Origin: a bacterium UBP14_UBA6098
GTDB lineage: Bacteria > UBP14 > UBA6098
Length of the DNA stretch: 23,061 nucleotides
NCBI GenBank assembly: GCA_002428525.1
Contig: DIWU01000034.1
Location: forward strand, 1-23,061
Direction of reading: 5' to 3'
Shown: positions 1 to 7,702 of the stretch, in pieces
Numbering within the stretch: position 1 is the stretch's first letter
How the letters are laid out: every line of letters starts with the position of its first letter
Notes under the pieces: model-generated
The model's input: the letters and a program-made list of their open reading frames with translations, nothing else
Told to the model about the DNA's origin: nothing
Database searches by the model: none
Translations under genes and position numbers: made by a program

Positions 1-1492
1 ATAATCTGTTTTTCAGAAGTCTCAAATCGCTATTATAGACACCGACATTTCCACCGTCCGCGCAATTCCAGTTCAGATAGATATATCCAATCCCACCGGA
101 TTCAGCGCCATCGAGATCGTCGATGTTTCTGATATCTAAGTAGTTCATGTTCAGGTTCTGTGTTGCGGTATGGTTCCCGAGGTTGTCGCCGTTGATATTT
201 GGATAAATCGAGGAAGCATTCCCAGTGTGAAGAAGCCTTCGCCCGGTTCCCCATGATCCGCTATCATAATTTTGCCTCGAAAAATACAACTCATCCGAAT
301 ATTTATCTCCGACGATGGCATAACTCCCTTTAACATCGCCGCCTGAATATGTGCTCATCCAAAGGACATCGTTCCATGAGCCGCCAAATCCGAGATTGCC
401 TCCTGAAAGCATGGCAACTTTTAGCTTTCCGGGGCCGAAAATAGTATTGTTCGGTTTTTCTGATCCACCAGATACATAATAGCCACCAAGATAATTATTA
501 GCTACCGTGTAATTTCGATGATCATAATAACTACCGTGCTGACTATCCAATAGGTCGGCGTTGTATGCGGATTCCGCGTATCGGGAGACATCTACACGGA
601 CGCCATAGGTGTTCGAGCCGTTCCAGCCCATCAGAGTCGGGTAACTTGCTGTCCAATAGACGTCGGGATTAGTGTTATTTACCGCCCCTCCGTCGGGAGA
701 GGTGCCGGCTGAAGCATCGAAGATCGTGTGGCTGTTGCCGTAGTTCTTCCAGCTAAGTTGTTCGGCGACGAATCCCCTGTGAACGCCGCTCCATGAGGTT
801 CTGGTGGGGATTCCGGCAAGACTTGCGTAATTTACACCGCTAACACCGCCGCTGACAGTGAGACTGCCATCGATATAGCCGTTTCCGTAGGAATGGAAAG
901 TCCCGTCGCTCGAGCATATCTCGAATTTAACAGCCGGTGTCGTCGTGTTTGCGGCGGATTCGAAGGTCCATCCGTAGCCGGTGCTGTTTTCGATATAATT
1001 GCGCAATGCCCAGCTCGTCACATAAGTTCCCGAAGGCGCGGTAAGGTCACCGTGAGGGCCCATATTTGTTCCGGTTGGTGACATATATGTGCTCCAACTC
1101 GGATAGCTCTGCGAATACCAAGAAATACCGCTTTTGCTATAACTGTCGCGGTTTATATCCAGGTAAGCGCTCGATAGCGTTAAAGCGCCGTTATACACAT
1201 CGAGTTTTCCGCCCGGACTACCTATTCCTATGCCGACATTGCCGATGGGATTCGCCATAATTATATCGTTTGCGCCATCGCCGATTGTAAGACAGGTAGC
1301 CATCGGCTCCGCCGGCCGCTCGCGCGGCGCGAGGGTGTCGGCGGTCGAGTCGGGAACAGCGGTTAAATCCGGTTGCGCGAGATTTTCTTCACTCGCCGGT
1401 TCGCCGAATTCGGTCTCGGGCATTGCGATCTGCGCTAAAGCCGTTAATGCGATAACGATCGAAACAAACAAAGCGATCGTTCGGATTTTCAT
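1..1492 (-). CDS. Secreted phage-tail-fibre-like surface protein, 3' end outside window
   Basis: The frame is open from an ATG at 1492-1490 to the left edge (497 codons, no stop), so the C-terminus is missing. A GGGAGGAAG ribosome binding site lies just upstream. Residues 1-20 form a signal peptide ending ALA|Q. Residues about 30-62 are a Pro/Glu/Ala-rich linker. Around residues 84-105 is a GNVGIGIGSPGGKLDV-type segment, which in many exported proteins introduces tail-fibre-like repeats. Around 312-323 is DLLDSQHGSYYD and around 419 LLHTGNAS, both hallmarks of phage tail fibres (the usual forms are ADLLDGQHGSYY and HTGN). The body is rich in Gly, Ser, Tyr and Asn, as in beta-helical fibres. 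Proteins of this layout often end in a peptidase S74 intramolecular chaperone, which would lie outside the window; that is inference. Likely role: surface adhesin or fibre. The signal peptide argues against an ordinary prophage tail gene, and no other phage genes are nearby. Confidence 0.8.
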   Translation of the reverse strand, partial: MKIRTIALFVSIVIALTALAQIAMPETEFGEPASEENLAQPDLTAVPDSTADTLAPRERPAEPMATCLTIGDGANDIIMANPIGNVGIGIGSPGGKLDVYNGALTLSSAYLDINRDSYSKSGISWYSQSYPSWSTYMSPTGTNMGPHGDLTAPSGTYVTSWALRNYIENSTGYGWTFESAANTTTPAVKFEICSSDGTFHSYGNGYIDGSLTVSGGVSGVNYASLAGIPTRTSWSGVHRGFVAEQLSWKNYGNSHTIFDASAGTSPDGGAVNNTNPDVYWTASYPTLMGWNGSNTYGVRVDVSRYAESAYNADLLDSQHGSYYDHRNYTVANNYLGGYYVSGGSEKPNNTIFGPGKLKVAMLSGGNLGFGGSWNDVLWMSTYSGGDVKGSYAIVGDKYSDELYFSRQNYDSGSWGTGRRLLHTGNASSIYPNINGDNLGNHTATQNLNMNYLDIRNIDDLDGAESGGIGYIYLNWNCADGGNVGVYNSDLRLLKNRL

Positions 1493-1885
1493 TTCTTCCT
1501 CCCTCATATGATTTAAGGCATAATGTCGCCTAACTATCAATACTTCATCGACTCAAAGAACCACTATGCGCTTCGTTCGCGCTGTTTCGCCAGTCGGTTT
1601 TTATAAATTCACATAAATTTTGAAATATATATTATCATTTTGCATGTGTCAATCTATGATTTTAAAAATCTTTTTTTCTTTCTATTACACTACTGAATAT
1701 TAGGTTTTATGTTTATTATTTAAATAAGCACTTTACGTGCCATATATAAGCCATTACATATCATTATCTTACTGCAGTATATTTAGCCCCATGGGGAATA
1801 TTGCCCATTTTTACAAACATAATTGGTGTATTTGCGCAGGCCCTATTAAAAGCCGAGATTTCCATAGTCTCGCATTCCCGCGAAA
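1493..1885. other. AT-rich intergenic region
   Basis: Non-coding space of 393 bp between two minus-strand genes. It holds the ribosome binding site and promoter of the downstream gene. Around 1780-1815 is a short palindromic patch (CCCCATGGGG and ATGGG/CCCAT arms) that could fold, but no run of T follows it on the minus strand, so it is not called a terminator. No credible gene was seen in it. Confidence 0.6.
1624..1652 (-). promoter_or_regulatory. Sigma70-like promoter of the tail-fibre-like gene
   Basis: On the minus strand a perfect -35 TTGACA (1652-1647) is separated by 17 nt from TATATT (1629-1624). Transcription would start near 1617, giving a 5' leader of about 125 nt before the ATG at 1492. 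The surroundings are AT-rich. This makes the tail-fibre-like gene a separate transcription unit from the minus-strand genes upstream of it. Confidence 0.7.
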
Positions 1886-2641
1886 CTATCTGTATCTGCG
1901 TGTTACTGCGAAACTATTATTCTTGCAGGAATCGAGACATCTGAGGCAAGAGATGCACATAGGCCCATCGACCAGCGGCCCTTTCTTCGGAAGGGTTCCC
2001 ATGGGGCAATCGGAACAAGCCCTGCAGGAACCGCATTCCATACGATTTACTCCGATAGCGAAGAATGAAAACCTGCTCAAAAGCCCCAACAGCGAGCCAT
2101 AAGGGCAGAACCACCGACAAAAAAACCTCTCGATAAAAAGCGAACCGCTCAAAAAAAACACAAGCAATACGAGCGTCATCGACCCGATCGGCACTTCGAA
2201 GCCCGCATAGCTCCAAAACAGTGGACAACCCCCGATACAATACGTTCGACCGGAGATTATTGTCATAATCGATATATAGATTAATACTAATATCGATAAT
2301 ATAAAATATCTATCATTTAATTTAACCGATATTTTCGTATTAATTCCTATCTTCCTTCCGAGGATTCCAAGCAAGCGCGACATAAAACCTACAGGGCATA
2401 CCCAACCACAGAAGAGCCGCGGCATAATCAGACCCAGCATTAAGAATAACGCTCCGACAACAACACCGCCGATAAAAATAGGCGGCATAGAATGGTGTAT
2501 TGCGAGAATCGGTGATTGGATCAGCGCAAAGGGGCAAAGGTTATGCGCGCCGGCGCTTCCCCAGAGGGCAAGGATCGACCATGAAAAGGCCGTGAAAAAA
2601 ATCGCTTGAACGATGAATCGTGTAGTCTGAGAGCCTCTCAA
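1886..2641 (-). CDS. NapH/CcoG-like membrane polyferredoxin (4Fe-4S)
   Basis: A 251-aa membrane protein with about five hydrophobic segments. It carries two CxxxCP loops, FCGWVCP (Cys78, Cys82) and FCRWFCP (Cys175, Cys179), typical of the NapH/NosR/RdxA family. The C-terminus is a double ferredoxin: Cys203, 206, 209, 212, then Cys229, 232, 235, 239. Additional cysteines lie at 36, 135 and 139. Members of the family pass electrons from the quinone pool or membrane dehydrogenases toward periplasmic or extracytoplasmic reductases. The start is a TTG, six bases after the stop of the lipoprotein thioredoxin gene, so the two are almost certainly co-transcribed; an electron route from membrane iron-sulfur protein to thioredoxin is an attractive inference. 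There is no napG, nosR or ccoN nearby, so the exact partner is unknown. Confidence 0.85.
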   Translation of the reverse strand: MRGSQTTRFIVQAIFFTAFSWSILALWGSAGAHNLCPFALIQSPILAIHHSMPPIFIGGVVVGALFLMLGLIMPRLFCGWVCPVGFMSRLLGILGRKIGINTKISVKLNDRYFILSILVLIYISIMTIISGRTYCIGGCPLFWSYAGFEVPIGSMTLVLLVFFLSGSLFIERFFCRWFCPYGSLLGLLSRFSFFAIGVNRMECGSCRACSDCPMGTLPKKGPLVDGPMCISCLRCLDSCKNNSFAVTRRYR

Positions 2642-2647
2642 GGCCTA

Positions 2648-3199
2648 TCACTTTCCAGCGGGATCCTCGGTGGCCTGTTTAGCTCCTAAAAGATCCGCGA
2701 GCACCTTTCTGAAAGCGTCCTCCTCAAAGCTCGGCGCGCCGACAACCCGCTTGATCTCACGCCCGTTGTTAAGCAATATTCTCGTAGGGATAACATCGAT
2801 TTTTAGCGCGGCAAGCAGGGTGCTGTCGGCCTTCAATACTGGAATATCGAGGCCTAAGGAGTTCATAAGACTATCGTATTTGGAATAGTCTTCATATGTG
2901 AACACAAGAACTTGTAATTTTTTAGCTGAATATTCGGTTTTATATTCATTTAATATTTTAAGCTCACCTGCACACGGCACACACCAACTGACCATAAAAC
3001 CTGCAATTGTAACACCTTTTTCTAAATCCTTTTCGGTGTAAACATTGCCGTCAGATGCCGAAAACTTGAAATCGGGGAATATCCTCTCGCCGGTTTCGGA
3101 CTCGGTCTTAGAGGATTTGCCTCCGCAAGCGGACAACAAGATTAAAACTGAAAAAACAGTTGCCGATAAAAACCAAGAAGCCCCTTTTTTAATTTTCAT
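2648..3199 (-). CDS. Thioredoxin-fold (TlpA/ResA-like) lipoprotein
   Basis: A 183-aa protein. Residues 1-24 are a type II signal peptide with lipobox LSAC, lipidated Cys25, followed by a Ser/Thr/Glu linker. The thioredoxin domain carries the redox motif WCVPC (Cys73, Cys76) and a cis-proline motif VIPTR (Pro138). This is the layout of TlpA/ResA-type thiol-disulfide oxidoreductases that act outside the inner membrane. It lies 23 bp downstream of yigZ and 6 bp upstream of the polyferredoxin gene, suggesting it receives or donates electrons through that protein (inference). Cytochrome c maturation, the usual ResA role, is not supported by any neighbour. A weak AAGGTT ribosome binding site precedes the ATG. 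Confidence 0.85.
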   Translation of the reverse strand: MKIKKGASWFLSATVFSVLILLSACGGKSSKTESETGERIFPDFKFSASDGNVYTEKDLEKGVTIAGFMVSWCVPCAGELKILNEYKTEYSAKKLQVLVFTYEDYSKYDSLMNSLGLDIPVLKADSTLLAALKIDVIPTRILLNNGREIKRVVGAPSFEEDAFRKVLADLLGAKQATEDPAGK

Positions 3200-3222
3200 A
3201 ATAACCTTATGACTTATATCTG

Positions 3223-3843
3223 TTAAATATTTATTTCTATTTTTTTCGCAATAACACTTCCGGCCGATATATCCGCCAAGATCGAAAGAATCTCAAACTC
3301 GCGAGACCTCGGGAAATCGAACACTATCGCCACCTCAGCACCGAAGGCGGCCTCGATAACCCCTCCACCGCGCCTTTTCAACAACGCCTCGAACTCGGAA
3401 TACAGCCGATAGGGCATCTCCGCCCGATAGCGCAAACGCTCCCGCACCTCGATTATCTCCGCCTCGCGAAGCGCCGCTGAGGTCGCTTGGGAGTAGGCGC
3501 GAATTAGCCCGCCGATCCCAAGCTTGGTTCCTCCGAAATACCTCGTCACAACGCAGGCAATATTCACGAGGCCCTTGCCCGCGAGCACCCTGAGGATCGG
3601 CAACCCCGCACTGCCCGATGGCTCGCCGTCATCCGAGAAAAGCTCTTCGACCGGTGAAAAACCAATCCTGAAAGCCCAGCAGTGATGCGTCGCGGAGGCT
3701 TGCTCGGCCTCGATTCCTGCGAGCATCGCGCGAAAGGCCTCTCTGCTCTCTACCCTTGCCACCATTGCAATGAACCTCGAGGATTTCTCCTCGATCTCGG
3801 CTCCGGCCGGCCCTGAAACCGTTTTATACAGAACATCTTCCAA
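3223..3843 (-). CDS. yigZ: IMPACT/YigZ family protein
   Basis: A 206-aa protein with the UPF0029 N-terminal domain and a smaller C-terminal DUF1949-like domain, the normal size for bacterial YigZ/YvyE. Diagnostic stretches are SSRFIA near residue 21, ATHHCWAFRIG at 51-61, DDGEPSGSAGLPIL at 71-84 and RYFGGTKLGIGGLIRAY at 101-117. The eukaryotic homologue IMPACT regulates GCN2; the bacterial role is still not settled, with ribosome or nucleic-acid association proposed. The start is a TTG, with GGATGAAG upstream; no in-frame ATG exists at the conserved N-terminus. It sits between the nikR-like gene (68 bp) and the thioredoxin gene (23 bp) on the same strand. Confidence 0.9.
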   Translation of the reverse strand: MEDVLYKTVSGPAGAEIEEKSSRFIAMVARVESREAFRAMLAGIEAEQASATHHCWAFRIGFSPVEELFSDDGEPSGSAGLPILRVLAGKGLVNIACVVTRYFGGTKLGIGGLIRAYSQATSAALREAEIIEVRERLRYRAEMPYRLYSEFEALLKRRGGGVIEAAFGAEVAIVFDFPRSREFEILSILADISAGSVIAKKIEINI

Positions 3844-3911
3844 ATCGCTTCATCCAAATCTTCGCAAATATTATTGATTCAATCGCAGAATGTCAATCCT
3901 CGAGGAAAAGG

Positions 3912-4313
3912 TTATTCATCGGCGTAAACGGTCAGCTCGCCGGCGACAACCCCGCGAGTCCCGAGTATCCTGCCCGCAAGCTCCCGCGCCCTATCGATCG
4001 AGGATCTAATCATAATAACCTCGAAACTGCGGTTCTCATCGAGATGGGTCTGCGTGATGCCGACGATTTCCTCAGCAAAGCGATGTTGCTCATGCACGAG
4101 CTTGTAATTGAGATGTTTGCCGTGGTCGAAAATAAACGACAGCGCCGCGACGACCCGCCCCACGATAACCGGTTTTTTCTCATCTTCGATGGCCTTTTCG
4201 ATCATCTCCCTAATCGCCTCGGAGCGCTTTTTGAAACCTCGTTCGGCAAAATAATCCTCGAACCTTTTCGCCAGCTCGTCCTCGATGCTTATACTGAATC
4301 GCTTGACAGCCAT
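3912..4313 (-). CDS. nikR: NikR-family ribbon-helix-helix regulator with altered metal site
   Basis: A 133-aa protein, the normal NikR length. Residues 1-45 form the ribbon-helix-helix DNA-binding domain (RFSISIEDELAKRFEDYF, then the RSEAIREMI helix). Residues about 50-130 form the ACT-like tetramerisation and metal-binding domain. Aligned from memory to E. coli NikR, the nickel ligands His76, His87, His89 and Cys95 correspond to His77, Gln88, His90 and Ser96. Two of the four square-planar ligands are therefore replaced, while the flanking residues align without gaps (TQTHLDENRSFEV against LHVHMDEHNCLEV-type sequences). The protein is clearly a family member but may sense another metal or none. 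No nickel transporter or hydrogenase gene is in the window. It starts 15 bp after rsmI ends, so it is probably in the rsmI operon. The symbol denotes family only. Confidence 0.85.
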   Translation of the reverse strand: MAVKRFSISIEDELAKRFEDYFAERGFKKRSEAIREMIEKAIEDEKKPVIVGRVVAALSFIFDHGKHLNYKLVHEQHRFAEEIVGITQTHLDENRSFEVIMIRSSIDRARELAGRILGTRGVVAGELTVYADE

Positions 4314-4328
4314 AAACGCTCCAATCGG

Positions 4329-4997
4329 CTACTCGGGCGCGATCACAACGACAATCTCGCCCTTGATCTCCTTCAAATCCTTAAACTCCGATAGTTTCCC
4401 GCGAATCGTTTCCTCATAAAACTTCGACAGTTCCCTGCAGATTACAGCATCCCTGTCGCCCAAGATCTCCATGGCGTCCGTAAGAAATTCTCCGATGCGG
4501 TGCGGAGATTCATAAAATACAAGCGTCCGCGGGCTATCCTTGGCAAGAATGCGCAAGCGCCTTCTTCGCCCCTTTCCCGAATGAGGCAGGAAGCCCTCGT
4601 AGGAAAACCCCGGAACCGGAAAACCTGAATTCAGTAGAGCCGGCACGAAGGCTGTCGCCCCGGGGAGAACCTCGAAGGGGGCATTTTCCTCGATAGCCCT
4701 GCGAAATAGCGTCCAGCCCGGATCGGAGATTCCCGGCATGCCGGACTCCGAGATCACCGCGACAGTTTTGCCCTCCGAGACAAGCTTGAGTATGCGCTCC
4801 GCGGCGTGCCGCTCGTTTTTAACATGAAATCCGAAGCACTGAGTCGAGATCCCGAACCTGTCGAAGAGAACCTTCGCTGTTCGAGTGTCCTCGGCCGCAA
4901 CAAAATCCGCCTCCCCGAGAATACGAATCGCGCGCAAAGTCATATCCTCGAGGTTGCCTATCGGCGTCGGAACGAATATTATTCTCCCTTCTGGCAT
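4329..4997 (-). CDS. rsmI: 16S rRNA (cytidine-1402-2'-O)-methyltransferase RsmI
   Basis: A 222-aa tetrapyrrole-methylase-fold enzyme that methylates the ribose of C1402 in the decoding centre of 16S rRNA, using SAM. Motifs seen are VPTPIGNLEDMTLRA (residues 9-23), AAEDTR (34-39), SESGMPGISDPG (83-94, usual form SDAGTPGISDPG), FYESPHR (161-167) and ELSKFYEE near 190. The protein lacks the extra C-terminal region of about 60 residues found in E. coli RsmI (286 aa); shorter versions occur in other phyla. It is the first gene of the minus-strand run toward nikR. No Shine-Dalgarno sequence is visible before the ATG, and the candidate promoter lies so close that the mRNA could be leaderless. Confidence 0.92.
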   Translation of the reverse strand: MPEGRIIFVPTPIGNLEDMTLRAIRILGEADFVAAEDTRTAKVLFDRFGISTQCFGFHVKNERHAAERILKLVSEGKTVAVISESGMPGISDPGWTLFRRAIEENAPFEVLPGATAFVPALLNSGFPVPGFSYEGFLPHSGKGRRRRLRILAKDSPRTLVFYESPHRIGEFLTDAMEILGDRDAVICRELSKFYEETIRGKLSEFKDLKEIKGEIVVVIAPE

Positions 4998-5006
4998 AAT
5001 AAATGT

Positions 5007-5034
5007 ATTATATAATTTTGCACGAATTATACAA
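5007..5034 (-). promoter_or_regulatory. Candidate promoter of rsmI operon
   Basis: On the minus strand TTGTAT (5034-5029) and a perfect TATAAT (5012-5007) are 16 nt apart. The expected transcription start, near 5000, is only a few bases before the rsmI ATG at 4997, which has no ribosome binding site. This fits a leaderless transcript but is not proven. Confidence 0.5.
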
Positions 5035-5049
5035 GCCCAAATCGAGGCC

Positions 5050-5077
5050 TTGACAGACGGGTTTTTATTTATAGATT
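5050..5077 (+). promoter_or_regulatory. Candidate promoter of the sorting-domain protein gene
   Basis: A perfect TTGACA (5050-5055) is followed after 16 nt by TAGATT (5072-5077). The start codon at 5087 is only 10 nt beyond, and no clear Shine-Dalgarno is present, so this gene too may be leaderless, mirroring rsmI in the same 89-bp divergent spacer. Confidence 0.4.
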
Positions 5078-5086
5078 GAGTTCGAC

Positions 5087-6280
5087 ATGAAAAATGCGCT
5101 TTTAATAATTATACTCTTGCTTTCCGCCTCGTTATGTCTTGCCCAGAGGCGATATTATCACGAGATCGACAACGCGATACTCCGCGTTGACGAGCAATAC
5201 CCCGGCGCTTTTGCGGAACACCGCTACCTCGTCACCGGCTCGGACAACCTCTTTCGCGCCTTTCTCACCCTCGGCGACGACGCCGGCGCCTGCGCATGGG
5301 GCAGTGCCCATGTTTACGAGCCGTTCTTCACGAGCACCTTTAAAATCACCGACAGCCTCGATATTTTCGAGTTCTACAATGTTGTGATCGACACCGATTC
5401 AACCGGCGCCCCCGCCGACACCGATTCAGTGCTTATCCGAAGCGAAACGTTCATCGAATACACCGATTCCGCCTATGGCGTCGCGATCGTCGAGCGCGTC
5501 GTCGCCGAGATGGAGTCTCTGAACACGATAATCGCGACTTTCGCTATCAGAAATATCCGTAGCTCTGCGATCTCCGGACTCCGCGCCGTTTTCTTCTATG
5601 ACGGCGATGTCCCGGACGACCTTTACAGCGACGACTATCCCGAGAAATACACCTACCTCGAAGCGGTTGGTGTTCGCGACGGCACCTCCAATGTCACTTC
5701 GGGATTCTGTGGATTGTCCCCCCTCGAGGGCGCACTATGCGGCGCTTGGAGGGACTGGGTCGATACCCTCGCCGCCCCGGACAGCTCGCTGATGAGCTCG
5801 CTTGTTTTTTCAGACCCGATTTGGCCGACCTCGCCAACCGCCGGCGACTGGTCGAGCTATTGCCTTTGGAACCTCCCAAGCATTCCGCCGGGTTCTGCCG
5901 AAACGCTCAAGGTCGCGTTCATCGTCGCGAATTCCGCGGCGAACTTCGAGATCGCCGCCGCGGCCGCCAGAGGCGATACAGTCCAACCCCTCGTCGCCGA
6001 GCGCAGACTCCCTGAAATCATAGCGATATCGGCATTCCCGAATCCCTTCAACTCCGCTGTGAAAATCGCCATCAAAGGAATTGATGCACAATCCCCCGAC
6101 TTGTCGGGCATCTCGGTCGAGGTCTTCGACCTGAACGGCCGGCTGGTCGCCGATCTCGGCCAACCTCGAGTCGGCCTCTACGAATGGTCCCCCGACGAGG
6201 CCCTCGCCTCCGGCGTGTATCTCGTCCGCGCGCGCTTTGCCTCCGAGACCGTATCCGCGAGGGTTGTCTATATAAAATAA
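5087..6280 (+). CDS. Exported protein with PNPFNS-type C-terminal sorting domain
   Basis: A 397-aa protein. Residues 1-19 are a signal peptide (MKNALLIIILLLSASLCLA, then Gln20). The central part, about residues 20-310, is a beta-rich, Asp- and Ser-rich domain with no motif I recognise. The last 80 residues are a FlgD-like/type-IX-secretion-like tail: FPNPFNSAVKIAI (from about residue 316), VEVFDLNGRLVADL, then ASGVYLVRARF. Such tails in FCB bacteria direct proteins to, or anchor them at, the cell surface. No porin, sortase or other T9SS gene is visible here, so the route is inferred. The enzymatic function, if any, is unknown. The gene is monocistronic and convergent with buk. Confidence 0.8.
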   Translation: MKNALLIIILLLSASLCLAQRRYYHEIDNAILRVDEQYPGAFAEHRYLVTGSDNLFRAFLTLGDDAGACAWGSAHVYEPFFTSTFKITDSLDIFEFYNVVIDTDSTGAPADTDSVLIRSETFIEYTDSAYGVAIVERVVAEMESLNTIIATFAIRNIRSSAISGLRAVFFYDGDVPDDLYSDDYPEKYTYLEAVGVRDGTSNVTSGFCGLSPLEGALCGAWRDWVDTLAAPDSSLMSSLVFSDPIWPTSPTAGDWSSYCLWNLPSIPPGSAETLKVAFIVANSAANFEIAAAAARGDTVQPLVAERRLPEIIAISAFPNPFNSAVKIAIKGIDAQSPDLSGISVEVFDLNGRLVADLGQPRVGLYEWSPDEALASGVYLVRARFASETVSARVVYIK

Positions 6281-6307
6281 CCGGACTCCCTGTTCGGAAA
6301 TCCGGTT
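6279..6307. terminator. Possible bidirectional terminator between convergent genes
   Basis: Arms AACCGGA (6279-6285) and TCCGGTT (6301-6307) form a 7-bp stem with a 15-nt loop in the 69-bp gap between the convergent 5087 gene and buk. The T tract is poor on either strand, so termination is plausible from position rather than from sequence. Confidence 0.4.
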
Positions 6308-6349
6308 AATTCTCGGAAAATTCGCCCATCCGGCGAGATTGCTCGAGTA

Positions 6350-7411
6350 TTATTTATACTCTTTCTCCTCCTCCTCGCCACGGAGAACCCTTAGCGCGCC
6401 AAGCGCAAGACCCTCCATCTCGTCCTCCCCCGGGTAAACCTTAACCGGCGCTATCCAGCTTATATAATCCGCGACGCCGTTCATCACCGGCTCGCAGAAG
6501 GCGATCCCGCCGGTTAACAAAATCGCATCGACCTCGCCCTTCAACACCGCGGCATAAGCGCCGATCTCCTTGGAGATATGATAAACAAAGGCTTTGAACA
6601 CAGACGCCGCTTCAGCGTCGCTGTCGATACGGCCTACCAACTCGATCAAATCGTCAATTCCAATCAAATCGAGCAAACCGCCCTTCTTGATGATCTTCCC
6701 TAAAACCTCCTTCTCGCTGTATTTCCCCGAAAAGCAAAGCTTCACTAAACCGGTCACCGGCAGAGTGCCGCACCTTTGCGGCGAGAACGGCCCGCCGTCG
6801 TTTGCGTTGCTGACATCGATCATACGGCCCTTGCGGTGCGAGGTGATACTGATCCCGCCTCCGAGATGCGCAACCACGAGGTTCAAATCCTCATACCTCC
6901 GGCCGATCTCGTGAGCGTAGCGCTTCGCGATCATCTTGATATTCAACGCATGGCTCAGCGAGATCCGCGGAAGCTCCTTCATGCCGGAGACATAGGCCTC
7001 CGGATCGAACTCGTCCACACTCACCGGATCGACTATGAACGCCGGAATCCCATAGGGCGCCGCAACCTCGTCCGCCAAAAGACAGCCGATGTTCGATATA
7101 TGGTCGGCCTGAACATTACCGAGCTTGACATCCGCCTTCATCGCCGGGTTCACACGATAGGTGCCGGAAACAAGCGGCTTGAACGGCCCTCCCCTGCCGA
7201 CAACAGCATCCAACTCCCCGAACCCGATACCGTGTTTCTCCATACACCCCCGAATAGTCTCCGAGCGGAAAGCGTGTTGGTCGTAGGTATTCTCGAAGCC
7301 GTCCAACTCCTCGGGCTTATGGCGGATCACATCGACAAATAGCGGCCTTTCGTCCTCATAAACAGCAACCTTCGTCGAGGTCGCCCCCGGATTGATAACG
7401 AGAATCTTCAT
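6350..7411 (-). CDS. buk: Butyrate kinase
   Basis: A 353-aa ASKHA-fold kinase of the acetate/butyrate kinase family, interconverting butyryl phosphate plus ADP with butyrate plus ATP (branched acyl phosphates are also used by family members). Motifs: NPGATSTKVAVYE (7-19), GRGGPF (72-77), DPVSVDEF (128-135), HLGGGIS (182-188), GPFSPQRCGTLP (207-218), LTGGIAFC and YPGEDEMEGLALGALRVL near the C-terminus. The length is normal, with a Glu/Lys-rich tail. AAGGGGGA lies 5 nt upstream of the ATG as ribosome binding site. The usual partner gene, phosphotransbutyrylase (ptb), is not adjacent, so the kinase stands alone here. Acetate kinase is excluded by length and by the buk-specific motifs. Confidence 0.93.
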   Translation of the reverse strand: MKILVINPGATSTKVAVYEDERPLFVDVIRHKPEELDGFENTYDQHAFRSETIRGCMEKHGIGFGELDAVVGRGGPFKPLVSGTYRVNPAMKADVKLGNVQADHISNIGCLLADEVAAPYGIPAFIVDPVSVDEFDPEAYVSGMKELPRISLSHALNIKMIAKRYAHEIGRRYEDLNLVVAHLGGGISITSHRKGRMIDVSNANDGGPFSPQRCGTLPVTGLVKLCFSGKYSEKEVLGKIIKKGGLLDLIGIDDLIELVGRIDSDAEAASVFKAFVYHISKEIGAYAAVLKGEVDAILLTGGIAFCEPVMNGVADYISWIAPVKVYPGEDEMEGLALGALRVLRGEEEEKEYK

Positions 7412-7451
7412 ATATCCCCCTTATTAAGTTTACAACGAAATTCGATCCTCA

Positions 7452-7480
7452 AATATAAACCGTCGATCCGTGCTAAGCAA
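7452..7480 (-). promoter_or_regulatory. Possible buk promoter
   Basis: On the minus strand TTGCTT (7480-7475), a 17-nt spacer and TATATT (7457-7452) lie about 40 bp upstream of the buk ATG. The -10 is good and the -35 weak, so the call rests mainly on spacing and position. Confidence 0.35.
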
Positions 7481-7667
7481 CAGCCTTTTCAAAAAAAATT
7501 TCAAACAATGCAACGCTTCGAGCAACCAAAATTTTGCTCGCTACGCCTCCCCCGCGAAAAAGCAGGGCTTCTCAAATCGCGGCGGAAAAAGACAAATCGG
7601 CCACTATAGAGAAACTGCCAAATTCCATCCGCTTCTCCAATCATGTTAAAAATTTTTAATTTTGCCC
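7481..7667. other. Non-coding spacer between divergent promoters
   Basis: Part of the 415-bp gap between buk and the 7827 gene. It is AT-rich with A/T runs and shows no gene, no clear hairpin and no recognised motif. Confidence 0.5.
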
Positions 7668-7696
7668 TTGACAAAAAACTAAGACCTCTTTATCTT
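7668..7696 (+). promoter_or_regulatory. Strong sigma70-like promoter of the 7827 gene
   Basis: A perfect TTGACA (7668-7673), an exact 17-nt spacer and TATCTT (7691-7696), preceded by an A/T-rich stretch resembling an UP element. Transcription would begin near 7703, leaving a leader of about 124 nt. Confidence 0.7.
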
Positions 7697-7702
7697 AGGA
7701 AG

